From: Coptis chinensis
Lineage: Eukaryota; Streptophyta; Magnoliopsida; Ranunculales; Ranunculaceae
Assembly: GCA_015680905.1 (NCBI GenBank)
Contig: CM027378.1
Coordinates: 3,782,001-3,846,000, forward strand
Reading direction: 5' to 3'
DNA length: 64,000 nucleotides
Shown: in pieces, positions 12,129 through 22,449 of the stretch
How positions within the stretch are numbered: position 1 is the stretch's first letter
How the letters are laid out: every line of letters starts with the position of its first letter
Position numbers and translations under genes: made by a program
The notes under the pieces: generated by a model
The model's database searches: none
Seen by the model: the letters and a program-made list of their open reading frames with translations, nothing else
Told to the model about the DNA's origin: nothing

Positions 12129-12754
12129 GTTAGAGACCCGATTCACGATCTCAAATTTACACTGGCATCTCCTCCGACATTTTCTAGAAGCTCCGTGATT
12201 TAGGTAGCACCCAATGCGAGGTTCTCGGCATAGACCCTGACAAAGGCAACCCTTTATTGCTTGATCCTTCCCTGAAAGACGTAGGTAAGTACCAAGGCCC
12301 ACTCTATCGCCTGCCACCGCCAAAAGAAAGAAAACCAAAACCCTCTCCTCCCCAAAAAGGAAAATGCAAGGTCCACAAGTCTTTCAGATACACCACCAAG
12401 ATCTATCACTCCCAAGCCGTTGCCCAACATGCCGCCGCCCAATCCCACCGCTCTACTCCGGCCCCCGCCCCCTCTTCCTATTCCTCTTTAGCAGACTGGG
12501 AAGACGATTTTTCCTGCCCTGCCTCTACGACTGCCATGGCTGCCAACAAACTCAAACTCTGGGACAGTGACTCCGATGGTGATGCCCCCATCGAAGTTGC
12601 GGCCAACAGTCCCCCCGCCAAAAGGGCATGGACCTGGCGCGGTCCGTGGCCCCATCGTGCCGTCAAGGGAAAGACGCAGTCTCATCTGGAACCATTTCCT
12701 CTGGACCAATCGAAGCATAGCATCCACAGTTCAAGGCTAGAGATCGCGAGGTAA
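12129..12754 (+). pseudogene. Antisense ORF of the Tat element, middle Pro/Ser-rich part
   Basis: After the putative intron, a frame reads KLRDLGSTQCEVLGIDPD and continues, open from 12257, through PPPKERKPKPSPPQKGK. A low-complexity Ala/Pro/Ser stretch and an acidic patch follow. A stop lies shortly before the open part. It probably forms the linker between the N-terminal domain and the coiled coil. No enzymatic motif is visible. Confidence 0.5.
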
Positions 12755-12771
12755 ATATTTGCGATTCAGCT

Positions 12772-13563
12772 TTGGAAAATCCAGCTGTAGCTGCTTCTTT
12801 GTTCTTTAGCTCGCATCTTCCTCGCGATCAAGCATATGGCAATGCCGGCTCATTCACCTCTCATAGAGCTTCCATTTACACCGGCTGGGAAAAGGTCTGC
12901 TCTCTTTTATTCTTTATTCCTTACTTATTACCGTTCCTGCTAACCCTTGTATGTATTCAGTTGAGTCTTGACATTGGCTACGTGGTGCACGGATTGACCA
13001 ACACGCTAGATTTCCTGGATGTTGTTAAACAAGAGATTCATGGTCTTGACGGCTGGAAAGCCAAATATGTTAAGTTGGAGAAGGATCGCGATGATCTTTG
13101 CATTGTGGCCATCAAGGCCCAAAAGGAACTTCAGCAGGCTGATGACAAGCACCACGACTATGTATCTGGAGTCGCTTCCAAGATGGAGAGCCAAAAAGAG
13201 GCGGAGAAAGTCGCCTGTCAGGCTGCCGTGGACAATGCTTTGAAAGAAGCCGCAGATCATTTCCGAAGCCTGGCGCAGAAAAAGATTAACAATGAATTAA
13301 AGCAACAGCTTGAAGAGCTTAGTGCGGCTCGACGTTTACTTCCCGTTCCTCCTCCAGTTCTTGAAACCGCTGCTTCACCATCTCAATCTGTCAATGTTGA
13401 TACCGCTGCCTCTGTCATGCCTCTTGTCACTCCCACCGCGGACACCACTCCTATCGAGATGGACGAGGATCCGATCACCTCAGTGAATGTGGATGAAGAC
13501 CCCACTCAGGTGGATGGGAATGAGGATCTCTCCCAGGGGGATGTGGCTGAGGGGTCGAAATGA
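12772..13563 (+). CDS. Antisense ORF of the Tat element, C-terminal coiled-coil part
   Basis: A 263-codon frame whose reading extends upstream of 12772 without an ATG, so it is probably an exon. GWEK is followed by a likely intron (GTCTGCTC... to TATTCAG, about 12897-12960). A heptad-like helix then follows (LDFLDVVKQEIHGLDGW, KYVKLEKDRDDL, many Ala/Glu/Lys) and ends in a Pro/Thr/Asp-rich acidic tail. Long coiled coils are usual at the end of PF04195-type proteins, suggesting self-association or partner binding. That role is inference. Confidence 0.55.
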   Translation: MENPAVAASLFFSSHLPRDQAYGNAGSFTSHRASIYTGWEKVCSLLFFIPYLLPFLLTLVCIQLSLDIGYVVHGLTNTLDFLDVVKQEIHGLDGWKAKYVKLEKDRDDLCIVAIKAQKELQQADDKHHDYVSGVASKMESQKEAEKVACQAAVDNALKEAADHFRSLAQKKINNELKQQLEELSAARRLLPVPPPVLETAASPSQSVNVDTAASVMPLVTPTADTTPIEMDEDPITSVNVDEDPTQVDGNEDLSQGDVAEGSK

Positions 13564-13817
13564 ATTTTGTGCTTGTTTGCTTTGAATATTCCCTTTTGAT
13601 GTTTGTACGTATTGTCTTTGTGTTAACATCTTCAAGCCTGTATTTCTGGGTGCTCCCAGCAGGTTACTAAGTAAGCTTGTTTTTCTCTTTCTTATGTCTT
13701 CTGTCTCCATGCATCATAATGTGGGATCTCAATTGCATTTTCCTTCCACACTTCTTTGTATAGTCCCCTGGGTATACACATCTCAGAATTCACCTTATGT
13801 ATTGTAAATTGTATAGT

Positions 13818-14510
13818 CTTTAGTCAAGTGTGAAGCTTGGTGGGGCAACTCAATTTGCCCCCAAGTTTGATTCGGACATGTGGTCCGCAAAGGCCTCATC
13901 CCCCCCGTTGTCTTTAGTCAGCTGTGAAGCTTGGTGGGGAACCTCACTTTGCCCCCAAGTTTGATTCGGACATGTGGTCAGGGAAGGGCTCATCCCCCCC
14001 ACTGTCTTTAGTCGGCTATGAAGCCTGGCGGGGCAACTCAATTTGCCCCCAAGTTTGATTCGGACAAGTGGTCCGCGAAGGGATCATCCCCCGCTGTCAT
14101 TACTCGGTTGTGAATCCTGGTGGGGCAACTCAATTTGCCCCCAAGTTTGATTCGGACAAGTGGTCCATGAGGGGCTCATCCCCGGCTGTCTTTAGTTGGT
14201 GTGAAGCTTGGTAGGGCAACTCAATTTGCCCCCAATTTTGATTCGGACAAGTAGTCCGCGAAGGGCTCATCCCCCCCGCTGTCTTTAGTCGGCTGTGAAG
14301 CCTGGTGGGGCAACTCAATTTGCCCCCAAGTTTGATTTGGACAAGTGGTCCGCGAAGGGCTCATCTCCCCCGCTGTCTTTAGTCCGCTGTGAAGCTTGGT
14401 GGGGCAACTCACTTTGCCCCCGAGTTTGATTTGGACACGTGGTCCAAAGGGCTCATCTCCCTCCCACTATCTTGGGCGGCTTTGAAGCCTGGTGGGGCAA
14501 CTCAATTCTC
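13818..14510. repeat. Tandem array of 92-94 bp units in the Tat element
   Basis: About 7.4 units. Each starts near CTTTAGTCGGCTGTGAAGC, continues GGTGGGGCAACTCA and TTTGCCCCCAAGTTTGATTC, and ends CGCGAAGGGCTCATCCCCC. Spacing between unit starts is 92-94 bp. The array lies between the integrase end and the antisense ORF, where Tat-lineage elements are known to carry variable tandem repeats that can seed satellites. Confidence 0.93.
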
Positions 14511-14648
14511 ATATCCCTTCTCATGACACAATTGAAGGAAGTGTATTCTTTATTTCATCGACATAATAATATTTAACACAAAATATCATTCCTCTGTTCA
14601 CATAGCTCTATCTAAAATACTCCACATTTAGAAGACTAAACACAGACT

Positions 14649-15104
14649 CTATTCGTGGAACTTTTTCAACAGTCTAATATTCCACGGCTTCTCTATCTTT
14701 TCCTTTGTCGAAGTCTGCAATCTATAAGTTCCAGAAGTACCCTTCTCCCTGATGACATAGGGTCCCTCCCAGTTTGGACCCAACTTTCCTTCATTTTCCT
14801 TCTTGGTGGCAGAGGTAACCCGTCGCAGCACGTAGTCACCCACCTTGAAAGTTTGTGGTTTAACACATTTATCATACTGTCTTTATAGTGTCCGATGGTA
14901 CTCCTCCGACCGAATGCGTGCTATTTCTCTTCTTTCTTCAATGAGATTCAAATCAGCAGCTAATATCCTCTCATTCACTCCCTTTCAATAGCCTGGGTTC
15001 TAGTCGTGGACACTATCATCTCCACTGGTATGACGGCCTTTACTCCATATGCCATTACGACCGGTGATTCATTAGTGGATGTTTGTGGTGTGGTATGATA
15101 AGCC
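14649..15104 (-). pseudogene. Integrase C-terminal end of the Tat element
   Basis: Downstream half of the interrupted integrase. The last 64 codons read GDYVLRR, then LGPNWEGPYVI, then SGTYRLQT and end KFHE. LGPNWEGPY is the conserved C-terminal integrase motif of gypsy pol. Upstream, MAYG and PVEM remain readable but with stops. The frame continues from 23676 on the other side of the 8.6 kb insert. Confidence 0.82.
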
Positions 15105-15178
15105 TGACAACCCGTAAAAACTAAACTAGATTACTCTAACTTCATTCTTACAGTATCAATTATTTATTTCCTACTCTC

Positions 15179-15219
<41 letters not shown>

Positions 15220-16363
15220 TGCAATATATAGAGTACGGAATCGTTCCACTCTTAAACTAGAAAAGACATAAGTGAATTCAATTAATCAAACACAAAGAAC
15301 AATGGTGAGAGTAATGTGTGATATGAAATTTCTATACTACGATTATATGATGGATTCAAATAAATCTAAATTAACTAAACTAATAAAAATAGGGTTTTGA
15401 TGGAAGAGAAAGTTATAGAGAAGAGTAATCAATCCACCTAATATCCTTATACTATCATTCCCAACACAAGAACAATAATAACAAGTCATAATTTAATAAC
15501 TAATTTAAACTTTATAAATCTAATTTTAACAATAGTCTAAGAATCAAAATGAAGACAACCTAATTTATGAATTTAAAACAACTAAAACTAAATAAGAATT
15601 TAATCAATAACTAAATTGAAATGAAAACTAATACTTTATTATAAAACTAATAGTGATTCTAAATAATAATCTACTTTGTTCTAACACTAATTAGTTGAAG
15701 GTAAAAACTAGATCTAAAACAAGCTATTCAAACTAATTAATGGAGTCTAACCTAATTTTCTAATCAATATCTAACTATCCTTCAGAGCTAAGTCTTCTCC
15801 ATACAAATGGAGGAGACTAGATCCACTTTTTTGTGCATGGGCTGAGGAGCCATATTTTGGACCGGAAAATCGAGCCCAAAACCTAATTTCTTTAGTCCAC
15901 AGAGGCCTTTTTAGTTGGATTTGACTTCCATGGACTTTTCGCCCACTTTTGCTCCTCTGATTGGGTCAAATCTTGGATCAATGGAAATCTCTTTCCGAGA
16001 CGGTCGTTTTGACATAAGGTAGGCCCAATTCCGAGGTCTGAGCCCAAAGATCTGACGCTCGAAAGTTCTCACTGGCGACTTTTTGTAATCTTTTTTTACT
16101 GCGTTGACTTTGACTTTGCAGCTTTGACCGGGCTTTAAAAAGGCTTTTTCTCCTTGAATATTGGTCTTTAATCACAGAACTTCTTAGCAACCAACCCTTG
16201 CTCCTTTATCTCGCAAAAGGGGCACATTTCTGCACATATTCGACTCTAATGCCTGAAATATATAATAACACGATAGCAGTACTAACTCTTACTTATTAAT
16301 CACATAATTGGTCAAAAATGATATTGTTAAAGGGGTTAAAACTACAGTTTTGGGCTCTTATCA
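15105..16363 (-). repeat. 3' LTR of the nested gag-pro element
   Basis: Same sequence as 22450-23675 apart from substitutions, small indels and a (TA)n expansion near 15185-15216 that accounts for much of the length difference. Confidence 0.93.
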
Positions 16364-16400
16364 AACCACCCCAAACAGCATTTTGCTTGTCCTCAAGCAA
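16364..16400 (-). promoter_or_regulatory. Polypurine tract of the nested gag-pro element
   Basis: On the coding strand GAGGACAAGCAAAATGCTG leads into TTTGGGGTGGTT and then directly into the LTR start TGATAAG. This is the Athila-type plus-strand primer site. Confidence 0.75.
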
Positions 16401-18399
16401 ATATGAGAAATTAGAATAAGTGACCAAAAATGGAGTTCTAACTAATCTCGTTTCGCCGAGTGCGATTGGATTGACCATATGTAACAAGGCCTTAAACCAC
16501 TAGAAATTCACTAGTGGACGAGTTATAGCATCGTGAGAGTTTCCCAGTGAAGGTACTCACAAACTTCATCTATACTACAACGACTAAGAAATAAAACTAT
16601 TGTTTCCTTATTTATGTCTCAATGATCTATACATCTCATTAGTATTTGAACGAAAATGATCATTCTAAAACTTAAACTAATACATGCATAACAATCAAAT
16701 CATCTTAAGAAAAATAATTATACAATGAACTATGATATGAAATGCAATGGCAGGTCCGTTTCTGAAACTTTTGGGTAGCGTACCTAAGTAGGTTCTCACA
16801 AGGAATGTGTCAAAACACATAACACTCTGATTTTTCCACTCAAGTTTGCTAACTCCAGTGTGCAGTAGGCACACGTTTCCTCACAATCTCAATGGCAATC
16901 CAAGAAAGCCGAGGTCGATCAAATACATCTACCACTTACTATCAAACAAACCTATTCCTAATTGAGCTAGAGGTCTTTATTAGGTGATACGGGGCGTAGG
17001 TGTTGGTTAAAGAAGGAAGAAAATAGATATTCAAAAAGACAAGTCTGAGAAAGTAGGGTCTTCATATTATGTAACTAGAGAAAACCTTGCTCTTTTGTTT
17101 CTATACTTTGTTTCCATCCTTAGCCTTTTTATTTTAGCTTTTTGACTCATTTTATTCTATTTTTGGAGTTTTTATTCTATTTTATTTTTCTTTTCTGAAG
17201 CAACTAACTAATTTTTGTTTACATTTCTCTTCTCTTTTCTTCACTCATCCCATATCTCAGACTTATCCAGATAGGTTGGCTGATTTTATTTTTTATTTTG
17301 TTTTATTGGGTAAAGGATTTGTGGTTTGTGAAAAGGCTAATGAAAAGTTCAGTGGGGGCGACTAGCAGATAATAAATTTCATATAGGTATGAATTTTTGG
17401 CTATATCAATCCAAAGAGGGCCTAAATTCTCGCTTAGGATATGGTGTGGTGATCAAGCAAGTGGATGTGTGATTTCTCTACTCAGAATTTACTTCTCTCT
17501 TGTGTCATTACTCAGATATTTTACTCTTATGAGGCTTTTAGGCTAGATGCTCACATGATATGTATTAAGTACTCTAACTTAGGTCTCAGAAAAATAATGC
17601 CAAGTACAATCAAAGATGCTCATGCAAGATGTTCGTGAAAATATGCAATGACTATTACATATGTATTAATCTATGTTTCAAAAATTAAATTCTAATTCAA
17701 GTACTACGTGAGATTTAATTTCTAGACTAATATCATCATAGAGAAGAGAAGAATACCATTATCACTAAGTGCCTAGTATAAACAATATTTATGATTTTAA
17801 AATTTTTTTTTATATAAAGAAAAGTGCATAATTTACATCCTAAAAATGCCTAATTTTTGCAAATGTTTCTATCCCACCCCCAAACAATCGAATGCTTTGT
17901 CCTCAAAGTGTAAAGAGATAAGAAAATAATTTACCATAGAAATATGACAAAAATTGGCAGTACCTGTAACAGAAATATTGTAAAAATGATATGATAACAT
18001 GAAGCACAATTAAACTGTTACGTACGAACTAACACAAACTCTACTGGAGTAAATATGACAAGCAAAGGGTGGCAAAAAGATTTGAAATGAAATACCAAAA
18101 TATGCCACCCCTAAACAAAATTAGAAAACTCTTTTTAAGTTTGAAATTTTTTGTTTGGCATATACTCCAGAAAGTTGGTATTGTACAAAAACTTAGGTCT
18201 TTTAAAGTTAGATTCCCTAGACTTAATGTGATATATATGTATTAACATGCAGTTTCCCATATATCAATAATCTAAATAATTGTGGATCTTTCCATAAATA
18301 GTTAACACGGGATGCATCATTAAACAGAATTAAGCACCAAGATTTCCTATGGCATGGCTTAGTAGAATGGGAGTGAATTCTGATGGATCTAGAACCTAA
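16401..18399 (-). other. Long non-coding 3' region of the nested element
   Basis: Two kilobases without an ORF, homologous in parts to 39500-41130 of the related element (for example the stretch about catatcctaagcgag and the stretch before the PPT). It contains an internal purine tract at 17868-17912. No pol remnant is seen. Confidence 0.6.
17868..17912 (-). promoter_or_regulatory. Internal polypurine-tract-like motif
   Basis: The coding strand reads CTTTGAGGACAAAGC, a short spacer, then TTTGGGGGTGGGATAG. This repeats the layout of the terminal polypurine tract 1.5 kb away. The related element has the same motif at 39525-39563. Confidence 0.5.
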
Positions 18400-19090
18400 T
18401 CAAGCATAAAGTTTCTTCTTTTTCTTTGAACGAAAAGATGTCCAAGTGAATGATTTTGAGAAAATGGACGGTTGTGGAAGATACTTGGAATATGGATAAG
18501 TGTTAGAAGAAAAGGGTGGGAAGAATGATTGGATTCTATGAGGGATTAGCTCAGGTAGTTGGTGGTAGGGTGGTGCTCTAGGCAGTGCTTGAGAGGGTGG
18601 ATCATCATAGGCTCTTAGAAACTCATCGAATTCCTCATCTAGGTTGTACGCATCCATATAATTATGGTATTCATCTATCTCGTCTATTGTGAGGTTTACT
18701 CCATCTTTTGTAGTGTCGGAAGGCAGGGTGGAAAATTCTTTCTCTAGTTCAGTTATGTTCAAGGAGTCAAAATTGTGATCTTTGTCTTCTTCCATAAGAG
18801 GGGTATCTACTAGTGTAGGGACGAGATCGTCGGAAGCACCAATGTGATAAACCAAACTCTCAATAGACTTAACTTCACCTTTTACAGGAAAACCTAGTTG
18901 TCTCTGCTTTTGTCTAAACATGTTAACTTCCACAGAAAGATTTCCAAAAGAAAGAGTCATTGAGCTATCCTGGCAATTGATTTGGGCATTGACTGTTGCT
19001 AAGAAAGGACGCCCTAAGATGATGGGAATAGAATCAAGAGCAACTTCGTATCAAGAAAAACAAAGTCTATTTTGGATAGTAAAAATCCTG
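18400..19090 (-). pseudogene. Protease C-terminal end and tail of the gag-pro polyprotein
   Basis: After a broken stretch (18961-19090) that reads IILGRPFLATVNAQINCQD in one frame, the frame is open for 186 codons starting TLSFGNLSVEVN. ILGRPFLAT is the conserved end of the Athila-type protease domain. The tail is acidic, then Pro/Ser-rich, and ends in a Lys run before the stop. In autonomous relatives RT would follow here, but this element stops instead. The tail resembles the 34510-35292 ORF of the related element (TYPYSKYLPQPSIFSKSF versus TYPYPTYLPQASIFSQSF). Confidence 0.75.
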
Positions 19091-20185
19091 CACTTTAACG
19101 AGAATGTTTTCAACTACACCCTTGGGATACTTAATAGAACGATCGGCTAACTGCAAAGTCATTTTGGTTGGTTGAAATTTTGTTAGACCCAGTTGTTTAT
19201 ATAAATAAAAAGGGAGTAAGTTAACACTCGCTCCCAGGTCTAATAAAGCAGTTGTTATAAAGGTATCACCTAAGGTGCATTGTACAGTAGGACGACTAGG
19301 GTCCTTGTACTTAACAATTCCGTTATGTTTAGACAAAGAGGGATATTGTTCAATTAAGAATGCTTCGTGGGGTATGTTGGTTTTCCTCTTCTTGGTGCAC
19401 AACTCTTTTAGAAACTTAGTGTGTCCAGATAGACTTTTTATAGCATCTAGAAAAGGTAGGTTTATAGTCAGATTTTTAAACACTTCCCTAATCTCATCAA
19501 AATTTTCGTCCTTTTTAGACATAACTAGTCTCTGGGGATATGGTGGTTTATCTATATATTTAGCAATATTATTAGTCTTTGCTTTATCTCTATCTGTTTT
19601 CCATCTAGGTGTCCATATTGGAATCTCTACAGGTGTAGGGTCTTCAATTTCTATTATTGGGTCTTGTAAGGTTTTCCCTTTCGATTGTGGTTTAACTGGT
19701 AAATCTACAGTTGTAGGGTCTTCAGTTTCTATTACAGTATTTGGTATGGTTTCATTTTCAGCTTCTGTTTGCAGGTGGTCTTCAGGCATAGTTACTTTGT
19801 TATCAACTACTCTCCCTGAACGAAGGGTAGTGACTGCCTGTAGGTCCCCTTGGTTTATATTACCATTAGAATGAATACTATTTATTTCGAAGGCGGTGTT
19901 TGTTGACTTAGGATTAGGCACTGCTTGACCTGGAAACACGTCTGTTTGGTTATTATTTTGGTTAGGAGACATGTCAATAACCGTTTGGCACAAAGACTGC
20001 ATCGTTTGTTTCATCATATTAGAGTTTTGATCATGCTGATCTTTCATCAAGTTTGAGTTTTGTTGCATAATTTGATTTTGTTTTTCCAACAAGGTCACTA
20101 CTAATTTGTCTGTAGATGGTTGAACTGGAATTAAGGCTTGTTGAGCGTTCATGTCTTGATGTTGATAGTTTTGGGACATGGGCAC
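19067..20185 (-). CDS. Retroelement linker and aspartic protease (gag-pro)
   Basis: A 372-codon frame continuous with gag apart from one TAG. It begins with a Gln/Asn-rich stretch, then has a TTLRSGRVVDNK motif near residue 120 and a region with FDEIREVFKNLTINLPFLDA. The retropepsin motif LLDLGASVN near residue 317 follows (D-[LT]-G-[AS] active site, here DLGA), and the frame runs to VKVQDFYYP. It would cleave the polyprotein. The LGAS in place of DTGAS is common in Athila relatives. The frame stops at the protease flap region, and the rest is in a shifted frame downstream. Confidence 0.85.
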   Translation of the reverse strand: MPMSQNYQHQDMNAQQALIPVQPSTDKLVVTLLEKQNQIMQQNSNLMKDQHDQNSNMMKQTMQSLCQTVIDMSPNQNNNQTDVFPGQAVPNPKSTNTAFEINSIHSNGNINQGDLQAVTTLRSGRVVDNKVTMPEDHLQTEAENETIPNTVIETEDPTTVDLPVKPQSKGKTLQDPIIEIEDPTPVEIPIWTPRWKTDRDKAKTNNIAKYIDKPPYPQRLVMSKKDENFDEIREVFKNLTINLPFLDAIKSLSGHTKFLKELCTKKRKTNIPHEAFLIEQYPSLSKHNGIVKYKDPSRPTVQCTLGDTFITTALLDLGASVNLLPFYLYKQLGLTKFQPTKMTLQLADRSIKYPKGVVENILVKVQDFYYPK

Positions 20186-20236
20186 TAAACCTCTATTCTG
20201 ATTACCTAAGTTTCCTTGTCCTTGATGTTGAGTTAA

Positions 20237-21109
20237 CTAGTTGAAATTTGATGGTTGTGGTGGTGGTTGTGCATAGACAAGAGGACAATAGAAGTCGGAA
20301 TGCTCAAGACTAAAACAAACATTACAACAAGTATATTTAATGTTCATGACTGGAGTGGGTTGTTGAACAGAGATGGCATCTACCTTTTTAGTAAGGGCAT
20401 CAATAAGAGTTTTAAGCTCGGAATCAGGTTTAACCTCAAAAGAAGAAGGAGTGGAGCGGGAAGAGTCGTTACCTCCCCAATTGTTGTTCCTCTTAGATTG
20501 ATCTTCTAAGAATGTATAAGCCTCCAAGGCTCCTTTACTAAGAAAACTACCCCCAGTCATGGTATCTAGAACATCCTTATGGCGATGTAAAAGCCCCTTG
20601 AAGAAGGCACGAACAAGCGTGTCTTTCGCAAGATTATGATGCGGGCATTCAATGAGAAGATCAGTGAAACGATTCCAGGCCTCTGAAAAGGATTCATGAG
20701 GATTTTGGCGGAAGAAATGAATCTTTTGAAGGATTTCATCTGTCTTTAGTGGTGGGTAAAACTGTTCCATGAACAATTGAACAAGATTAGCCCATGAGTC
20801 CATAGAGTTTGGCGTTTGGGCAGTTAACCAAGATGCCGCCTTGTCGGCTAGGGTGAATGGAAACACCTTAAGTTTAACTTGATCTGGACTTATGCTAGGA
20901 TGATGGAATGTAGTGAGAAATTGGTCTATCCTATGCATATGCTGGTCAGGCTTCTCGTGGTCTAAACCATGAAAAACTGGTAACAAGTTAAATATATTAG
21001 GGGGAATTCGAAAATCCCCCACTAGGTCTACAAAAACGATGCACGACTTAGGGCCATCATTTAGGGCTTTATAAAAATCAGAGAGAGGAGTCTCTTGTTC
21101 TTTAGCCAT
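20237..21109 (-). CDS. Retrotransposon gag protein with CCHC zinc knuckle
   Basis: ATG at 21109 begins AKEQETPLSDFYKAL. Upstream in-frame codons exist, but this Met matches the related element's Met. The gag core contains FHGLDHEKPDQHMHRIDQF, AASWLTAQ, MEQFYPPLKTDEI and FRQNPHESFSEAWNRF, the retrotransposon gag domain (Pfam PF03732). The C-terminal CNVCFSLEHSDFYC fits C-x2-C-x4-H-x4-C and would bind the RNA genome. The frame ends at TAG (20237-20239) and continues in frame on the far side into the protease ORF. It is otherwise intact, so it is the best preserved retroelement protein in the window. Confidence 0.9.
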   Translation of the reverse strand: MAKEQETPLSDFYKALNDGPKSCIVFVDLVGDFRIPPNIFNLLPVFHGLDHEKPDQHMHRIDQFLTTFHHPSISPDQVKLKVFPFTLADKAASWLTAQTPNSMDSWANLVQLFMEQFYPPLKTDEILQKIHFFRQNPHESFSEAWNRFTDLLIECPHHNLAKDTLVRAFFKGLLHRHKDVLDTMTGGSFLSKGALEAYTFLEDQSKRNNNWGGNDSSRSTPSSFEVKPDSELKTLIDALTKKVDAISVQQPTPVMNIKYTCCNVCFSLEHSDFYCPLVYAQPPPQPSNFN

Positions 21110-21359
21110 TGATGCAGGTGTAGTGTGTGAAATTCTAGATAGGCGTGTGGTATTTATGTCTACGAAAAACAAGCCTGATTATACTAGAATTAAACTCCTC
21201 TGACAGAAGAAGTGAGGAGTGGAAGAAAGAGTACCTGAATGCCTCCTTGCTACGCGTTTAAATAGCATCTTGTATACGCGATCTCAGTGTTTGTATAATG
21301 TTAGAAACACTGAATAACTTAAAGAAATGAAAATTTGGACTGACCTGTGAAGATCGGGC

Positions 21360-21660
21360 TGTTCCAGAAGAGGACGTGGGTCGCGCTCAGAAATGGCCTT
21401 GGTAGGGCGCGGGTCGCTCTCCTGTCTAACTCAAGTTCCAGGTGGTTGAGCGCGGGGCGCGCTTTGAAATAGGCTACCTAGGGCGTGGGTCACGCTCGTG
21501 CTTGACACAATGTCCAGGCGGTTGAGTGCAGGGCGCGCTTGGAAATAGGCTATCTAGGGTGCGGGGCGCACTCGTGCTTGACACAATGTCAAGGCGGTTA
21601 AACGCGGGGTGCGTTTGGAAATAGGCTATCTAGGGCGCGGGGCACGCTCCAAAAAATTTG
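21360..21660 (-). repeat. GC-rich tandem repeats in the gag leader
   Basis: About four imperfect units of roughly 75 bp with GCGCGGGTCGCGCTC and GCGCGGGGCGCGCTT cores, joined by TTGACACAATGTCCAGGCGG. They are far more GC-rich than the surroundings. They lie in the 5' leader, between PBS and gag, of this minus-strand element. The same core occurs in the leader and mid-element spacer of the relative at 30237-42616. Confidence 0.8.
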
Positions 21661-22436
21661 AAATTTTTACAGTAGTTTGCAAAGACGTCTATCAAGTAGC
21701 CTGTAAAATTTCAGATCAATCGGAGCTATGGAAGTCCTTCTACTGCCCTTCAAAGTTTGTGAAACAGTTTTCGGATACAATACAAACAACCGAATGGTTA
21801 ACAAATCAAAATAGAGCCAAAAATCGATAAAATTTTACTGGAGACTCCTGACAGATCCTACGTGTTTTTGTAAAATTTTTAGAGCAATTGGAGTTCTACA
21901 AACCCTCCTTATAGGCTGGTGTTCCAGAAATTAAGTGTTTGCAAAACTGCAGAAACACACTGAAAACAATCCACTAGTTAGGTGGTCAAAACAAATCAAA
22001 AACTCGTCAAATTTTTACTGAAAACGCCTGACTTAGGATAGATACTCCTATAAAAAATTTAGAATTTTTGAAACTTCCTAAGTAACCTACTCGTCTGTTT
22101 TTCAAGAACATACGGTTTGAAAACTGAAATGCAGTACTGTAAAGATTGTATTTGTTCACAAGGTAAAACAATTAGAAAACATCTGAAAATATTACAGTAA
22201 ATCAATAACACCTTAAGGATTATGCCTGTAAATTTTTAGAATAGTTCGAAATTTACAAATACCTTTACTGCAGTGTTTTCCTCTGTGAATCTGCAGCCTC
22301 TATGCCTAAAACAGTGAACAATTCCGAAAATTCAAGAAAAAAGAATGAAAAATTAAAAGGGTGGGTGGGTAGAGAATGGGGGATTGCTCTTTGAATTCAA
22401 GCAATTGAATTCTTGTCTTGAATGAGATTAAGATGG

Positions 22437-22449
22437 CAGCAACGCCATT
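22437..22449 (-). promoter_or_regulatory. Primer binding site of the nested element
   Basis: Just inside the 5' LTR the coding strand reads TGGCGTTGCTGCC, a diverged form of TGGCGCCGTTGCC, which is complementary to plant tRNA-Asp and used by Athila-type elements. Confidence 0.6.
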
